A DNA stretch of 64,000 nucleotides, from the NCBI GenBank assembly GCA_036785705.1, contig JAWUZG010000070.1, positions 5,033,001-5,097,000 of the forward strand, written 5' to 3'. This document shows positions 40,001 through 52,000 of this stretch, piece by piece. Origin of the DNA: Acanthornis magna. Taxonomy: Eukaryota; Chordata; Aves; Passeriformes; Acanthizidae. The notes beneath the pieces are model-generated. The model searched no databases, was not told the origin of the DNA, and saw only the letters and a program-made list of their open reading frames with translations. The stretch's first letter is position 1. Each line of letters begins with the position of its first letter. The translations under genes were made by a program, and so were the position numbers.

Positions 40001-43000
40001 TGGGAAATGCCCTTTGTGTCTGTCAGTGCTTATTTTTTCCTCTGTGGTGTTAATTACACGTGGTTGGTGGTGTGCCATGTGAAGCTGGGAGTTTAAGTGG
40101 TCTCTTGTGGCTGATTTGCTCTCGCAGGTACATCGAGGCCATGGTGCACTGTGCCAGCTCCCGGCACCCGGCAGCAATCGTGGATGACCTGCACTGCAAA
40201 GTCCTGAGGGATGCTGTGCAGAACAGCAAGACCAGCTTCTCAGAAAATGTAAGAGAGGGAACAAGGAAAATCCACATGGATTTGGAAGAATGCTTTTTTC
40301 TGTGTCTTACATAGAAAAACTTTAGTGTTCTGAGTTATAGTAGCTAAGTGCTATATTAATTTGGAATGCTTACTTACATGCGTTTTTATAATCAACTCTT
40401 ACACATGGTCTTTGACTGACCAGAAATCTCTTCCAGGATTGAAGTTTTTCTTCTTTGAATGGTCTAGTTCATAACTAGTAATTTACATGAGATGAAATCA
40501 CACATTTTGTTCTTGAGATTACTGTAACTGATACTCTTAAGTGTCGCAGAAGCTTGTAGTGATCAGGCAGTCGGCACACGCAAGATGGCAAATAAGCAGA
40601 ATTTATTTACAATTCTTTCTTTATATATGCATTAATAGTCTAACAATTATTGGCCGACAGTTTTCCACCCCCCAAAAGGATTGGCTGGAATCTTACAGCA
40701 TCCAGAACCAAAACAAAAGATTACAAGAATTCAGCTTATCTCTATTCCCTATGAGAAAGAAGAGAAAAACTTCTACAATAGTGCATCCACACTTAAGTAT
40801 TATATTCATCTCAGAGAGACGTTATTTATTATTATACAGTATTTAGGGAGAGCTGCGAAAGTGTCTGTGGGTTTGTTTTGCAGTTCAACTGAGATCTTAA
40901 AAAATTAATTTAACTTAAAGTGAGTTGTACGGTAGTTTCTATAGAGGTAAGAGTTTTTTCTGTCCGAGGTAATGACCATATTTATATTTTATGATTTCTT
41001 AGACTTCACGATATAGTGGACACTAATAGTTTGCTTCATAACAAGTTGTTTTATATAACTTACATGTGCAGAATTCAAATTTTCAGCTGAAGTCTGGTTG
41101 TTAGAAGGTTTACTGTAGAAGGGTACTGCTACCCTTACGATTTTAGCCCTACTGTACCTCTAAGTGCTGCAGCCTTTGTTCTGGAAATCGTGGTACATTG
41201 CTTTAAATGAAGTGAGAATCTCTTGCTGCTTCAGTGCTAATAAAATGTCCTGTTACTCCCGAGCTTAGCAGCTCTTGAGTTTCAGTACTAAGAAGTTATT
41301 TCTTTTCCCCTCTCGAAGTTATCTTCGAAGCAGGACATCAGAGGAACAAAAATAGACACCACCACGACAGGAACAACAAACCAGGGACCAGCACAGACCA
41401 ATCTGTCGCTTAAGCAAGATAATGTGACAATTAAAGGTCTTCAGGCCAATGTTACAGTTCCAAAGGTAACAACTGTTTGCTTAGCTTATTAGTAGGCATG
41501 GGCCTCACAAAATGACCCTTATTTTGCATCCCTGTTTGGTTCCCCAGAAGCTGAAGTGAGGCTGTGCATTTGTGCTAGAGAACTAAACTTTGGAGCAGGG
41601 TAGGCTGTTTTGGAGCTGCTCAGTTTTGTGGTGGTAGATGTGCAGTAGTTAAATAACAACCACTGTAGGGATAACTGGATGCCATGCCTTTAAATTACGT
41701 TCTTAGGTCTTCTGGGTCGGTTTTTTGGTGGTGGTTTTTTGGTTTTCTTTTTTACTGGTTTAATTTTTCTTTTTACTGAAAGTCTAAGACAAGATTGTGT
41801 CAGAAATTAGTGATATGTACTTACTGTAACATGTTTTTCTAAATGTCTTTATTCTTTGATGGAATTTTTTGTATAGGTGAACCTGTGTTTACTACAAGCA
41901 TCTGTGGATGAATCCCCAGGAGTTTCTTCCAGTAAAACCGTGACTCACGTTTCCTTAGTAGCTTTATGTTTTGATAGGATTGCTACTCAAGTTCGTATGA
42001 ACAGGTAAGAATAGTATACGTCAGTATTTGTCATAAACTTTAGACATAATTCATTTGAATAGTTTTAATTATCTTGAGATTTGCTGAATTGTTTTTTCTC
42101 CCTGATATTGAAAAGGGGTATAGTTGAGGAGACTTCGAACAATGCAGAAACTGGGAGGAATTCTGTCACATTTGATCGTTACATCCAAACCAGCAAAATG
42201 CAGCCCCAGTCTTCTGGCTCACTGAGATCCAATTCCGGAGCAGAAAAAGGAAAAGAAATTGCTGCTAAATTGAACATCCATCGTGTTCATGGACAGCTTA
42301 GAGGCCTTGATACAACAGGTATTAAATCATATTAAATCGTGGATTTAATAGAAGCAAGTGGTTGTAGTTGGTCTTCATCTTGTAGTTTGGTTGTGGGTTC
42401 TTTTATCAACACAGATAAAAAGCCACTTGGACCTGGAAGTTTTGCAGATACTTGAAAAAGAAATTTAGGAGGGATTATTTTCTGTTATTCCACTAAGTGC
42501 TAGTTTTAAACTTGGGCAGACTATAAGCTGTCAAGACAAAGTTCTAAGCAGTTTTTGTGGTAGATGCGTTGCACTGTAAATACTGCCCTGCACTGATGGA
42601 ATTTGAGGCCCGAGCTCCCTTCCTCCCAGCTGATCTCTTTTCAGCCACCATTTTTTGTCACCTTATGCAGGGAATGAATTACACTCATTTGCTTTCTTAC
42701 TGCTTTCTGACACTTTCAATTAATGTGCCTGTTGTATCAGCAATTTCAGCATGACGAGCTGAAATTTTTTTATAATCTAGTGATTATAACACTGAAAATG
42801 AGATCCGCTCAATTGACTTCCTTTTTGTTTGTGTTAAGGAAATGCCTTCAAGAATTAAATTTTGTTATTACTCCTGATCCTGGAAAAACTAACCATGAAA
42901 AGATGACCAAAAGTAGAGGCAGCTTTTGTTAAACTGATTTAATTTTGGTGGGATCTATACCAGTTTTTACTCTGTCCCATGAGGAACAGGAGTCTTTAGA

Positions 43001-46000
43001 CATGAGGAAGTACTCTGTAAAGCCAATATGATTAAAAAAATACACAATAAATGAATAAACAACAAAAAAACAACATTGCTGTGCAAAGATGAGTGAGCAA
43101 ATGAAATTGGAGGAAAACAAAGGCGTTAAGAGAACACTAAAATGGTTACCTCCATTTTTACGTAGTTATGGGTAGAATCTTAGCAGTAGTGCCCTGCGTC
43201 AGGTATGCTGCAGACATTCAAGAAGGCCAATTTTGGAATTCTAACCAAGGAAACTCATCATCTTCTTCTATTTAAAAGGTTTGAGAAGAACCTTTCTAAG
43301 GATATTAGCATTTTATGTGTACTTCAAAGGCAGATGCAGATATAAATTGGAGGCGGAGAGTAAGGATTGGAAGGGATATAAAGTGACTCAGTGTAGTTCT
43401 TTTCCTCAGGTATTTGACATTTAGGTATAAAATTATTGAAAATGTTTCTTTAGAAATGTCCCTAGAAGAAAGGATTTATAATTAAGCTACATGCTAACAT
43501 CAAAGAAATGGAGGTGGCATAGTACCCTCCTGGATCTTAGACAGCCAAGATCATAATCAATTAAGAACTGCTTGAGTCTGGACTTTCTTGGGAATCAGTG
43601 AAACTTAGTGCTTTACATCTTCCCAGTACAGATAGAGTCATGCTTCCAACCAAAAATTAAATTGGAGCCTTGACTCTACAAAAAGATGAGGGCAGCAGAT
43701 GTATTAGGATGGAGAATATCTTGAAGCTTTATGTTGCTCAGTCCTTGTATTTTTTCCAAATTTAAAAATTATCCTGCCCATATTAACATACTAGGAGCAA
43801 AGCATTTTTTCCCTATTTCTCTGCTTCTTTTTCTTGCTTGTGCTTCAACTTTTTCTTTCTCCCCCCCACCCCCATTTGAGGAATACTAAAGACATAACTC
43901 CCCCAAAACACTCTAAACTTCAGAGAGCTGTTCGAAGATGTAAAGTTTTTTCCATTTTGTAACGAAGTAGTAAATATGTTTATTTTCACAGATATTGGAA
44001 CTTGTGCAATAACAGCCATTCCTTTTGGGAAATCAAAAGTTCTTTTTACTTTGGAAGAGTTGGATGAGTTTGCTTTTGTGGACGAAACAGATCAACAAGC
44101 TGTTCCAGATGTAGCTCGAATTGGTCCTAGTCAAGAGAAGTGGGGTTGGATAATGTTTGAGTGTGGAATTGAAAATTTAACTATCAAAGGTAAAGCTTTT
44201 AAAGGCTTTATATTACTTTGTTTTATGAGGTTACTGATAATTCTGTTGTTAAGTCTTCTAGTTTAGGAATTATTTGATTAGAAATTGCTGCATCTAGGTG
44301 ATACTAAATAGTACACACCTTTGGTAAATACATTTCGTAGGTTATACAATAAAGACACTTTTAATTGTAAATACTACTCACAATGGCATATGAAATAATT
44401 TTATAGAAACTGGTTTCATCAGTTTCTGAACTTAAGGTTGAGATTGATGTTTTCACTGATCACTCAGATCCTCACCTTAACCACATTAAGTGCGTTATAC
44501 AGCCAGAGTTTTGCTCCAGGAGGAGGAAGCTGGCTTCAAAAAGAAAAAAAATCCACAGTACATATGTATTTTCTATCATCCAAATGATTTTTTTCTGGGA
44601 ATAGTATTTATAAACACTCTTCATCTGAGTTTTCTTCATCTACTTGTAACAAACCATCAGGAGCTCGAAATTGTAGTGATAAATTGTTGTATAAAATGTT
44701 AATGCATCTTGTTTAACCAAAAAACCATGTGTATTTCTCTGCTTAAGTGTGCTGATCTTTTCTGTGGGACGTAACTTAGAGCCATTTATCTGCTGCAGGC
44801 CTTTACAGTCTGGGTACTTTTACAGGGGGAAGACAGTCTGGGGCAGTGTTGTATAACACATTTGGAGTCATGGGTAAATCAAGAGACACAGAGAGAGGTG
44901 GATTGCTTGCATCAAACAACTCCTCGGATTCCCCAACTGGTAGTGGTTACAACACCGATGTGTCTGAAGATAACCTCCCTTGTGACAGAATCAGTCCCTC
45001 TTCAGATATTAATGGCAATTCGGTTTCAGATGAGCAGGTATGTACATACTGGGTAGAAATGATTGGTCAGTCTACTTAGACACTAAACTTCCAGCTTTTT
45101 GCAGGTTCCCTTGGGAGAGTTAGTGGAAAACATTAGTTTAGTTTTCTTTGTCTAAATGCCTATGAAACAACTTTTTATGAACATAGTATGGTGTGTTAGT
45201 GCTTTTCAGTGTGATCATTTCAGAAAACAATTTCCCTTCTGACTTCATGATTCCTTTTTGGTTTAAGGATGAAGGTGTTGAATCTGATGATCTGAAAAAA
45301 GATATCCCCCTGATGCCTCCTCCCCCTGACTCCTGCAGCATGAAGTTGACAATCAAAGAAATTTGGTTTAGTTTTGCAGCCCCTACCAATGTGCGATCTC
45401 CAGCCCATATCTATTCAAGGTATACTTTCACCTGATTTTTATTAAAAGAGAGAAAGTGGCAGTTTGGCTTTGTTAAATTGCATTTATATTTGATAGATTC
45501 TGAATGGAATTTCAATAATTTTTAAAGCTTCTCTGGAAATGAAAGTTTTGGTGTTTGTGTTATCACAGTAACTCTTGCTTCAGTTTTTTTATTGTTGCAA
45601 TTTATATGGAAGTGCTGCTAGGAAATTTTTAGCGAGACATGATTAAAAGAAGAAAAGGAAGATTAAAAAAAAACCGAATAAAAAGCCCTCACAACTTCTG
45701 GTGAGATGGAAATGTGTGAGGAAGAAAGGCAGGGGAGGGTATTTGTTTTGAGTATCTGAGATGCTAGTGAAGAGAACAGCCCAGTGCTTTTGGTCTTCAA
45801 TCTGATATCATCCATGATCTTACTGCCACTGCATGAATAAGTTCAAGATGTGTTTTTCTAAGATAGTTTTTCATCTTACGTATGTGGCATAAGCCCAGTA
45901 TTTCAGTCTGTCAGAATAAAGCCATAAATTAGAAAATACTCTGCTTCTACTCTTGCCTCAGCCCTTTGGCAAAAGTCCTTCATGACATGTAACAGTTCAT

Positions 46001-49000
46001 TGTGGGATTCAGTCAGTGATGAGAATTTCAAGCTGTATGATTTCAGTAGGGAATCAAATGGGAAAAGGAAGGAATAGCAGTAGCAAAAGTGGGAAGAGCC
46101 ATGAGTGTGTGAGTAAAACAAAAATTGCCTTAGGTACTTCTGGGCAGTAAGTCTGTGTTTATTCCTTTGCATCAATGTCCTGCTTCATCTGACTGTTGTT
46201 CATAACAGCACCAGAAAATCCTGCTGATTGCTGCTGCTGCCTCTGAGCACCCCATTCTCCTTATTTTTCTCCTTTCTCTTTATTTTTCTCCACAGGCAGC
46301 TGAACCTCCTGAGCACTGCGACGCCTGCAGTTGGTGCTTGGCTTGTTCCCATTGATCAAGTGAAATCATCATTAAATAAACTAGAAACTGAAGGAACCCT
46401 GAGAATCTGTGCTGTTATGGGGTGCATTATGACAGAAGCTCTAGAGGTAAATGACCTTTATAAAATCAATGAGCATATCAGAACAGGACAGTGTGATAGG
46501 TAATACATGCATTTTTGGAATTCTGGATATTTTCACTGACAAACTTGCAGCTTCTCTTGTGAGCCTTTAGGATTGGTCACAAGAATTCAGTAGCTGTGCT
46601 TTTTGTACAGAGTTTAAATTTCAGAGCTGTTACTGATGAGGAAGTCATGCTTCTTAGAGGATTTCATCTCCAGGTAAAATAGGAGTAAGACACATGGCTG
46701 TAGTAATATTTTATGAAATATTTTTGTTTGCTGTTGGTTTGATTGTCACCATCTAGTGGGAAGATTTTGAGGCGATACCCATGCTGAGATCCTGTCTTGC
46801 ATTGTGAGATGGATGACCTGAGTGTGAGGCTGGTTTTCTGCTCTACTAAAAGATTATCCTTTGCAGCAGTCTCTTACTCCTACCTCCCTTCCTATTTCTT
46901 TTTCCTGCCCTTTCTAGACTAAACCAAATTAGGAAAAGTGCCTGTTTTGTCTTTAACTAGGAATAAACAGTTTCTTTGAAAATTGTAGCTGGCTTTGCTT
47001 ATATGTCTGTTAGTACAGAAGTAACTTTATAAGGTCTGCAGTTTGAATCCGGGCTGTTGTTTTATTGCTTCATATAAATAAATATGCATCAAGATTTATT
47101 TTTCACATGCAGTATTTAAAATAAGGTGGGTACCCATGAGGTGAATTTTCGTTGCCGAAGTTCAAAATGGGGTTAGAAGTTTATTGTGTCACAGATAAAA
47201 TCTTGTCATTTGTGCTCGTGCTCTGTTTGCAAGTATGTTTATATGTTGAAAATTTTTTTATTTTAATCTAGAATAAAAGTGTGCACTTTCCTCTGAGAAG
47301 CAAATACAACAGGCTTACCAAAGTGGCTCGTTTCCTGCAAGAAAATCCTTCTTGTTTACTGTGTAATATATTGCACCACTACCTTCATCAAGCAAATTAC
47401 TCCATTATTGAGGATGCTACTATGGTGAGTTACCCAGGAAAACTGGACATATCTCAGTCTTTTAGTTTTAGATGTACCAATTCTAATGTCTTAAGTCTGG
47501 CAACAGTTTGAGGAAGGTTATCAAAGAAGAAAATATAACCCAAACTCATACATATCTTGATATGGTTTCTCTAATTTCATTTTCTTTCACATCTGCTATT
47601 TTTATGACTTGATAAACATGCATAATGTTTATCAAACTGTTTTATTAGTAAATACATGAGAAGCCATAAAACAAAAGAGCATGCCTTTAGAACTGCTTAT
47701 GGCTTTTTATTCATCAGATTTCATTCCCTCTCTGTCGTATTTCAATGGCCTTTTTACGAGATTTCGTTTTTCATGGTTTTAAAATTGAATACATCTCAGT
47801 TATTGAGGCAAGTGGATGAAGTGGTTAGTTGATTCCAAATTCTCTCCTTGGAAGTCGTTTTCATGTCTTCTAGAAATACTGGGGTAATGCAGACAGTTTA
47901 AGGAAGGAACTAGAATTGTACAAACTTTAGGGCTTAAGAATAAAATCTTTTTCTTGATGGCTTTAGCATGTAAATGTGTAGATTGTAGTGGGAAGTAGTT
48001 ATTTGAACAAACATTAGGCATAAGGAGGAGTGTTTATTCCTGATTTTGTGTCATTTTCATAATCCAATTCCACAGCTGTCAGATTTAAACACTTTGGTTT
48101 TCAGCATATTCAGCTGAGAGTCAGTGATCAGGAATAGCACAGTTTGCGGCACAAATAGCACAGTTTGATTTGTGGTCAAAATAACCAGCTTTTCTTTTCT
48201 TTAGGACAATTCAGTGATGTAATCAAAACAATCCCTACATTTGGCCTCAAATTTATGTTCTTAAAATACTGCTTGTGAACAATGGAAAAAACATAATCTT
48301 TTTAATTTCAGTTCTGTTTGTACAGTCAGTGTTGCTATAAATTTTAGCTCCCAGTTCAGAGCCTTATAATTACTTAAGTACTTTCAGCTTCATATTTAAT
48401 AAACCTGCTTCCTGTTATTTATTTTTGGCCCCTTGGGCAAGATCCTCAGGTCCTGTAGATAAATGTATTTACTATGTTCAATGAAGCTGTAATTTTTATC
48501 TCTCTGCTTTTTGGCTTCTTGATTGATGTGTTGTGGTGCCAGCATGGTCGTCATAAGCCTCTTAAGCACAGAGATTTAAGAGAACTTTGACTTCTTCTCC
48601 TCTCCAGTTTACTTCAAAATACTGTGATGTGAATTTTTAATTTTTTTTTTTTTTCATTTAAAGAGTGATGGCCTTCCTGCCTTAGTGACCTTAAAGAAAG
48701 GTCTGGTTGCCTTAGCAAGGCAGTGGATGAAGTTCATTGTGGTAACCCCGGCCTTTAAAGGAGTCAGCTTGCACCGACCAACGCAGCCAATGAAACTGCA
48801 GCCAAATGCCTGCCACGAGCATGAGGATGGACTTGGGCTGGACAATGGAGGGGGTCTGCAGAGTGACACCAGTGCAGATGGAGCAGAGTTTGAATTTGAT
48901 GCAGGTATTTTTGTGTTATTCTGTCTCCATAAAAATTCACAGGGGCAAGTAGCTCTTCTCAGAGCATCTTCTTCAGTTTTAATCCTTGAAGTCATTGTAG

Positions 49001-52000
49001 TCTCCTTTTTTGGAATTATCAAGCTTCTCTTTTTATATCACCTTCCCTCTGAAGCTGCTGCTAGCAATGATAGTTATAGTATTACAATAATTAGTGCTTA
49101 TTCAAAACACAAAAAAAACCAAAGCAGGAGACCTCTCTTTCTTCGCACCTTTTGTCATGTTATTTCCTGCACAAAATAAATCAACTTAATTATTTGCCAC
49201 CTTTCAGTTAAAAGGCAGGCAGCAGTTACAAGCTTTAAGAGAGCAAATCCAAAGATGTTTGTGTGTGAAACTTGTATGTAATCATGGAGTATAATGGAAA
49301 TTTTTGCCCCCTTCTCTGAAACATCTGTTTTGATTGAGCAGAAACACTTGGATTATTAAACAAAACCCAGCAGACCCATGTCTGAGGTGTTGTTATTTGC
49401 CTATAAATTAGACAGCGCTGTGTAGGTGTGTGTCAGCATTCATGACTGCTTTTAGATAAATGTGCCTAATAATAGATAATCTTGGTTCTCCAAATATATA
49501 TGAAAGGGGAAAACTGCTTGCTTGGTTGCAGCTACTGTGAGTGAGCACACGATGCTCCTGGAAGGAACCGCCAATCGCCCTCCCCCTGCCAGCGCCTCCT
49601 CCGGGCCTGTCACTGGTGCTGAGATCATGAGGAAGTTGTCCAAGACTCACACTCACAGTGATTCTGTGCTGAAAATAAAGGTAAGTGTTCAGAGCCCTGC
49701 ACCAGCAGGAAGGGATTTGTAGCTGGTCTGGTCAGAAGCAATTCTGTGGCTGCCAATGAATAAATGCGTGCAAAAAGTAACTATAACACATGGAAGGTCT
49801 GTTCCATCCCTTATAAAAGGGATGCTCCATCTGTTGGTCTGTATTCTGCATCTGTTCTTTATTGTTTTTCTTTCTAATTACCTTCATGTGCATCATGTAA
49901 GGATATGCCTTAACCTTTATAGGCCTTCTTCGATTATTTGCAGAAGCAGAAACAAGGATTTAACTTTCATAATACAAAATCTGAGACTGGCAAAGCTCTC
50001 CAGTAGCTTGTAGTAAAATTATTGTGTTCCAACCTCATCTTCTGACCAAATGTTGCTTCCTTTTTGCAGTTCCCACAGTTCTTCATTGTTTTTTTTTTTG
50101 TTTTCTGCACCAAGGGCATCCATCCATATCATTCCTTGAGTTACACCAGTGGAGATACAGCTACGGATTCACCAGTGCACGTTGGCCGCTCTGGAATGGG
50201 GGTCAGGGAAAGTCCAAGGAAAGAAAGCCTGCTCAGCTATCTCACTGGGAGTTTTCCTAGCCTGCACAATCTTCTGGAAGGGACTCCTCAAAGAAGTACA
50301 ACTGCAGTTAAAAGTAGTTCTTTAACACGAACAGGTATGATATAGCATAAGTAAACTAAAGGGAGAAGTGCAAGTGCATCAGATTGGGAAGAGAAATTGC
50401 AGCAAACAGAATAAATAAAATATTTTCCCTTTACTTAGTCTTCATTTTACTCAGCTTTGAGTCTTTTTGAATGAATAAGGAAAATAATCATTCTGTATTT
50501 GTCTTTTTTTCTTGATCTTGTAAATAGCTCAAAAAGAGGGCTGAAACAGATATTTCACTAACTTAGTTTGCATATGATAATTTGCAGATTTTTAGTAGTG
50601 ATCTTTTCAATTAATATTTAAGAAGTTTGAAACATTAAAATGTTTGTGCTCTGTATTATTGTTCAGAGTGTATTGTTATCTGGTTTTCTTTATATATAAA
50701 TCACAAGTTTGATTCTGTATTTTCTCTAAAACCTCTCTCCTTGGCTGTCAGGGACTGACATATTGTTCAGAAAAAAAGGTATTTTGGTTTCTTAATGACT
50801 TCTCTAATTAGCAGTAGAGATAAGCCAATACAAAGCCATGTGTAGTGCAACATCCATTAGTGCCATGTATAACTTCTGTGGTAGCACCTGTAGTGCTGTT
50901 TGACACATAATTTAGTGGAATAAACCTTGAGAATTAGGCTTGTTTTTATAGTAAATAGGTGTTGTCAATGAAATCGTGCCGTGTTCCTTGTTTTTGCTGA
51001 CTTGGCTGCAACAAATGCTGAAGCTTCTGATCTATGTGCACAGGCAATACTGTGGCCACAGACATGTTGTCTGAACACCCTCTGCTGTCTGAGCCCTCCT
51101 CTGTGAGTTTCTATAACTGGATGTCCAATGCTGTGGGCAACAGGGGAAGTGTCGTACAGGAAAGCCCAGCCACCAAGTCGGGACACAACAGCCTTCCAAC
51201 AGGTATTGCTAATTTGCAGCTGAGTTGGAGATGGTTCTGGGTTGGCTGTGCCTGTGTTTGCCACATTCTCTCTGAAAGTATTTGAGAGAGTGACTTAAGT
51301 TCAACAGAACTTAATTAGTTCGAAATACTGTTTGTGCGACCTCTCATCAAACTGGAAAATGAAAAAATGTGATTTAAGGAAAACTATTGTTTTCCCTCAT
51401 CCTACCTCCAAAAATTTAGTTTTTTCTTACATTTGGAACTGTCAGTGTAGCTGCCAAAACCCTGTGTAGCTGCCAAAAGTTAAGCGATAAAATCATCTTC
51501 TGTTGCAGAGTTCCATGGATTTTGTTGGCTATTTTCAATGTAATTTGCATATGCTTATTTTGTAATGTGTGCATTGGAATCCTTGCTATCTCAGTTCAAT
51601 TTTGAGACTAAACATAAACATCTATTTTGAGAGTAACATAGGAATGGGAAGTGGTTAACTGGTGTAAGGGAATGGAGAAAAAATACATTTCTGAAAGTCA
51701 TAGGTATTAAAGAAACAGATGTGTAACAACTTACTGCAGCTTATTTATTGTTCTTGTAAGCCTGTCATCATTCAGACTTTTCAAATGTGTGTGCCTTAAT
51801 TTTCTTTTTCACTAACACTTTATTAGGATCTTTTTTCTGTTAACACTCCTTCAACTGTGCTTTATTAGGCAATAAGAAGTTGTTTCACTTTGTTTTTAAT
51901 ATTGAACAGCCTGATCCTACAAATATCGTTGTGCTGTACATATTGCTGAACTGGTGTGGCTCCTTTGTAAACTGTGTTTCTCTGCAGAAAGACTCTTTCC

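Noticed and set aside
43340..43400. GGATTGGAAGGGATATAAAG resembling part of CR1
   Set aside because: Only a short word matches and the surrounding sequence does not follow the CR1 consensus.
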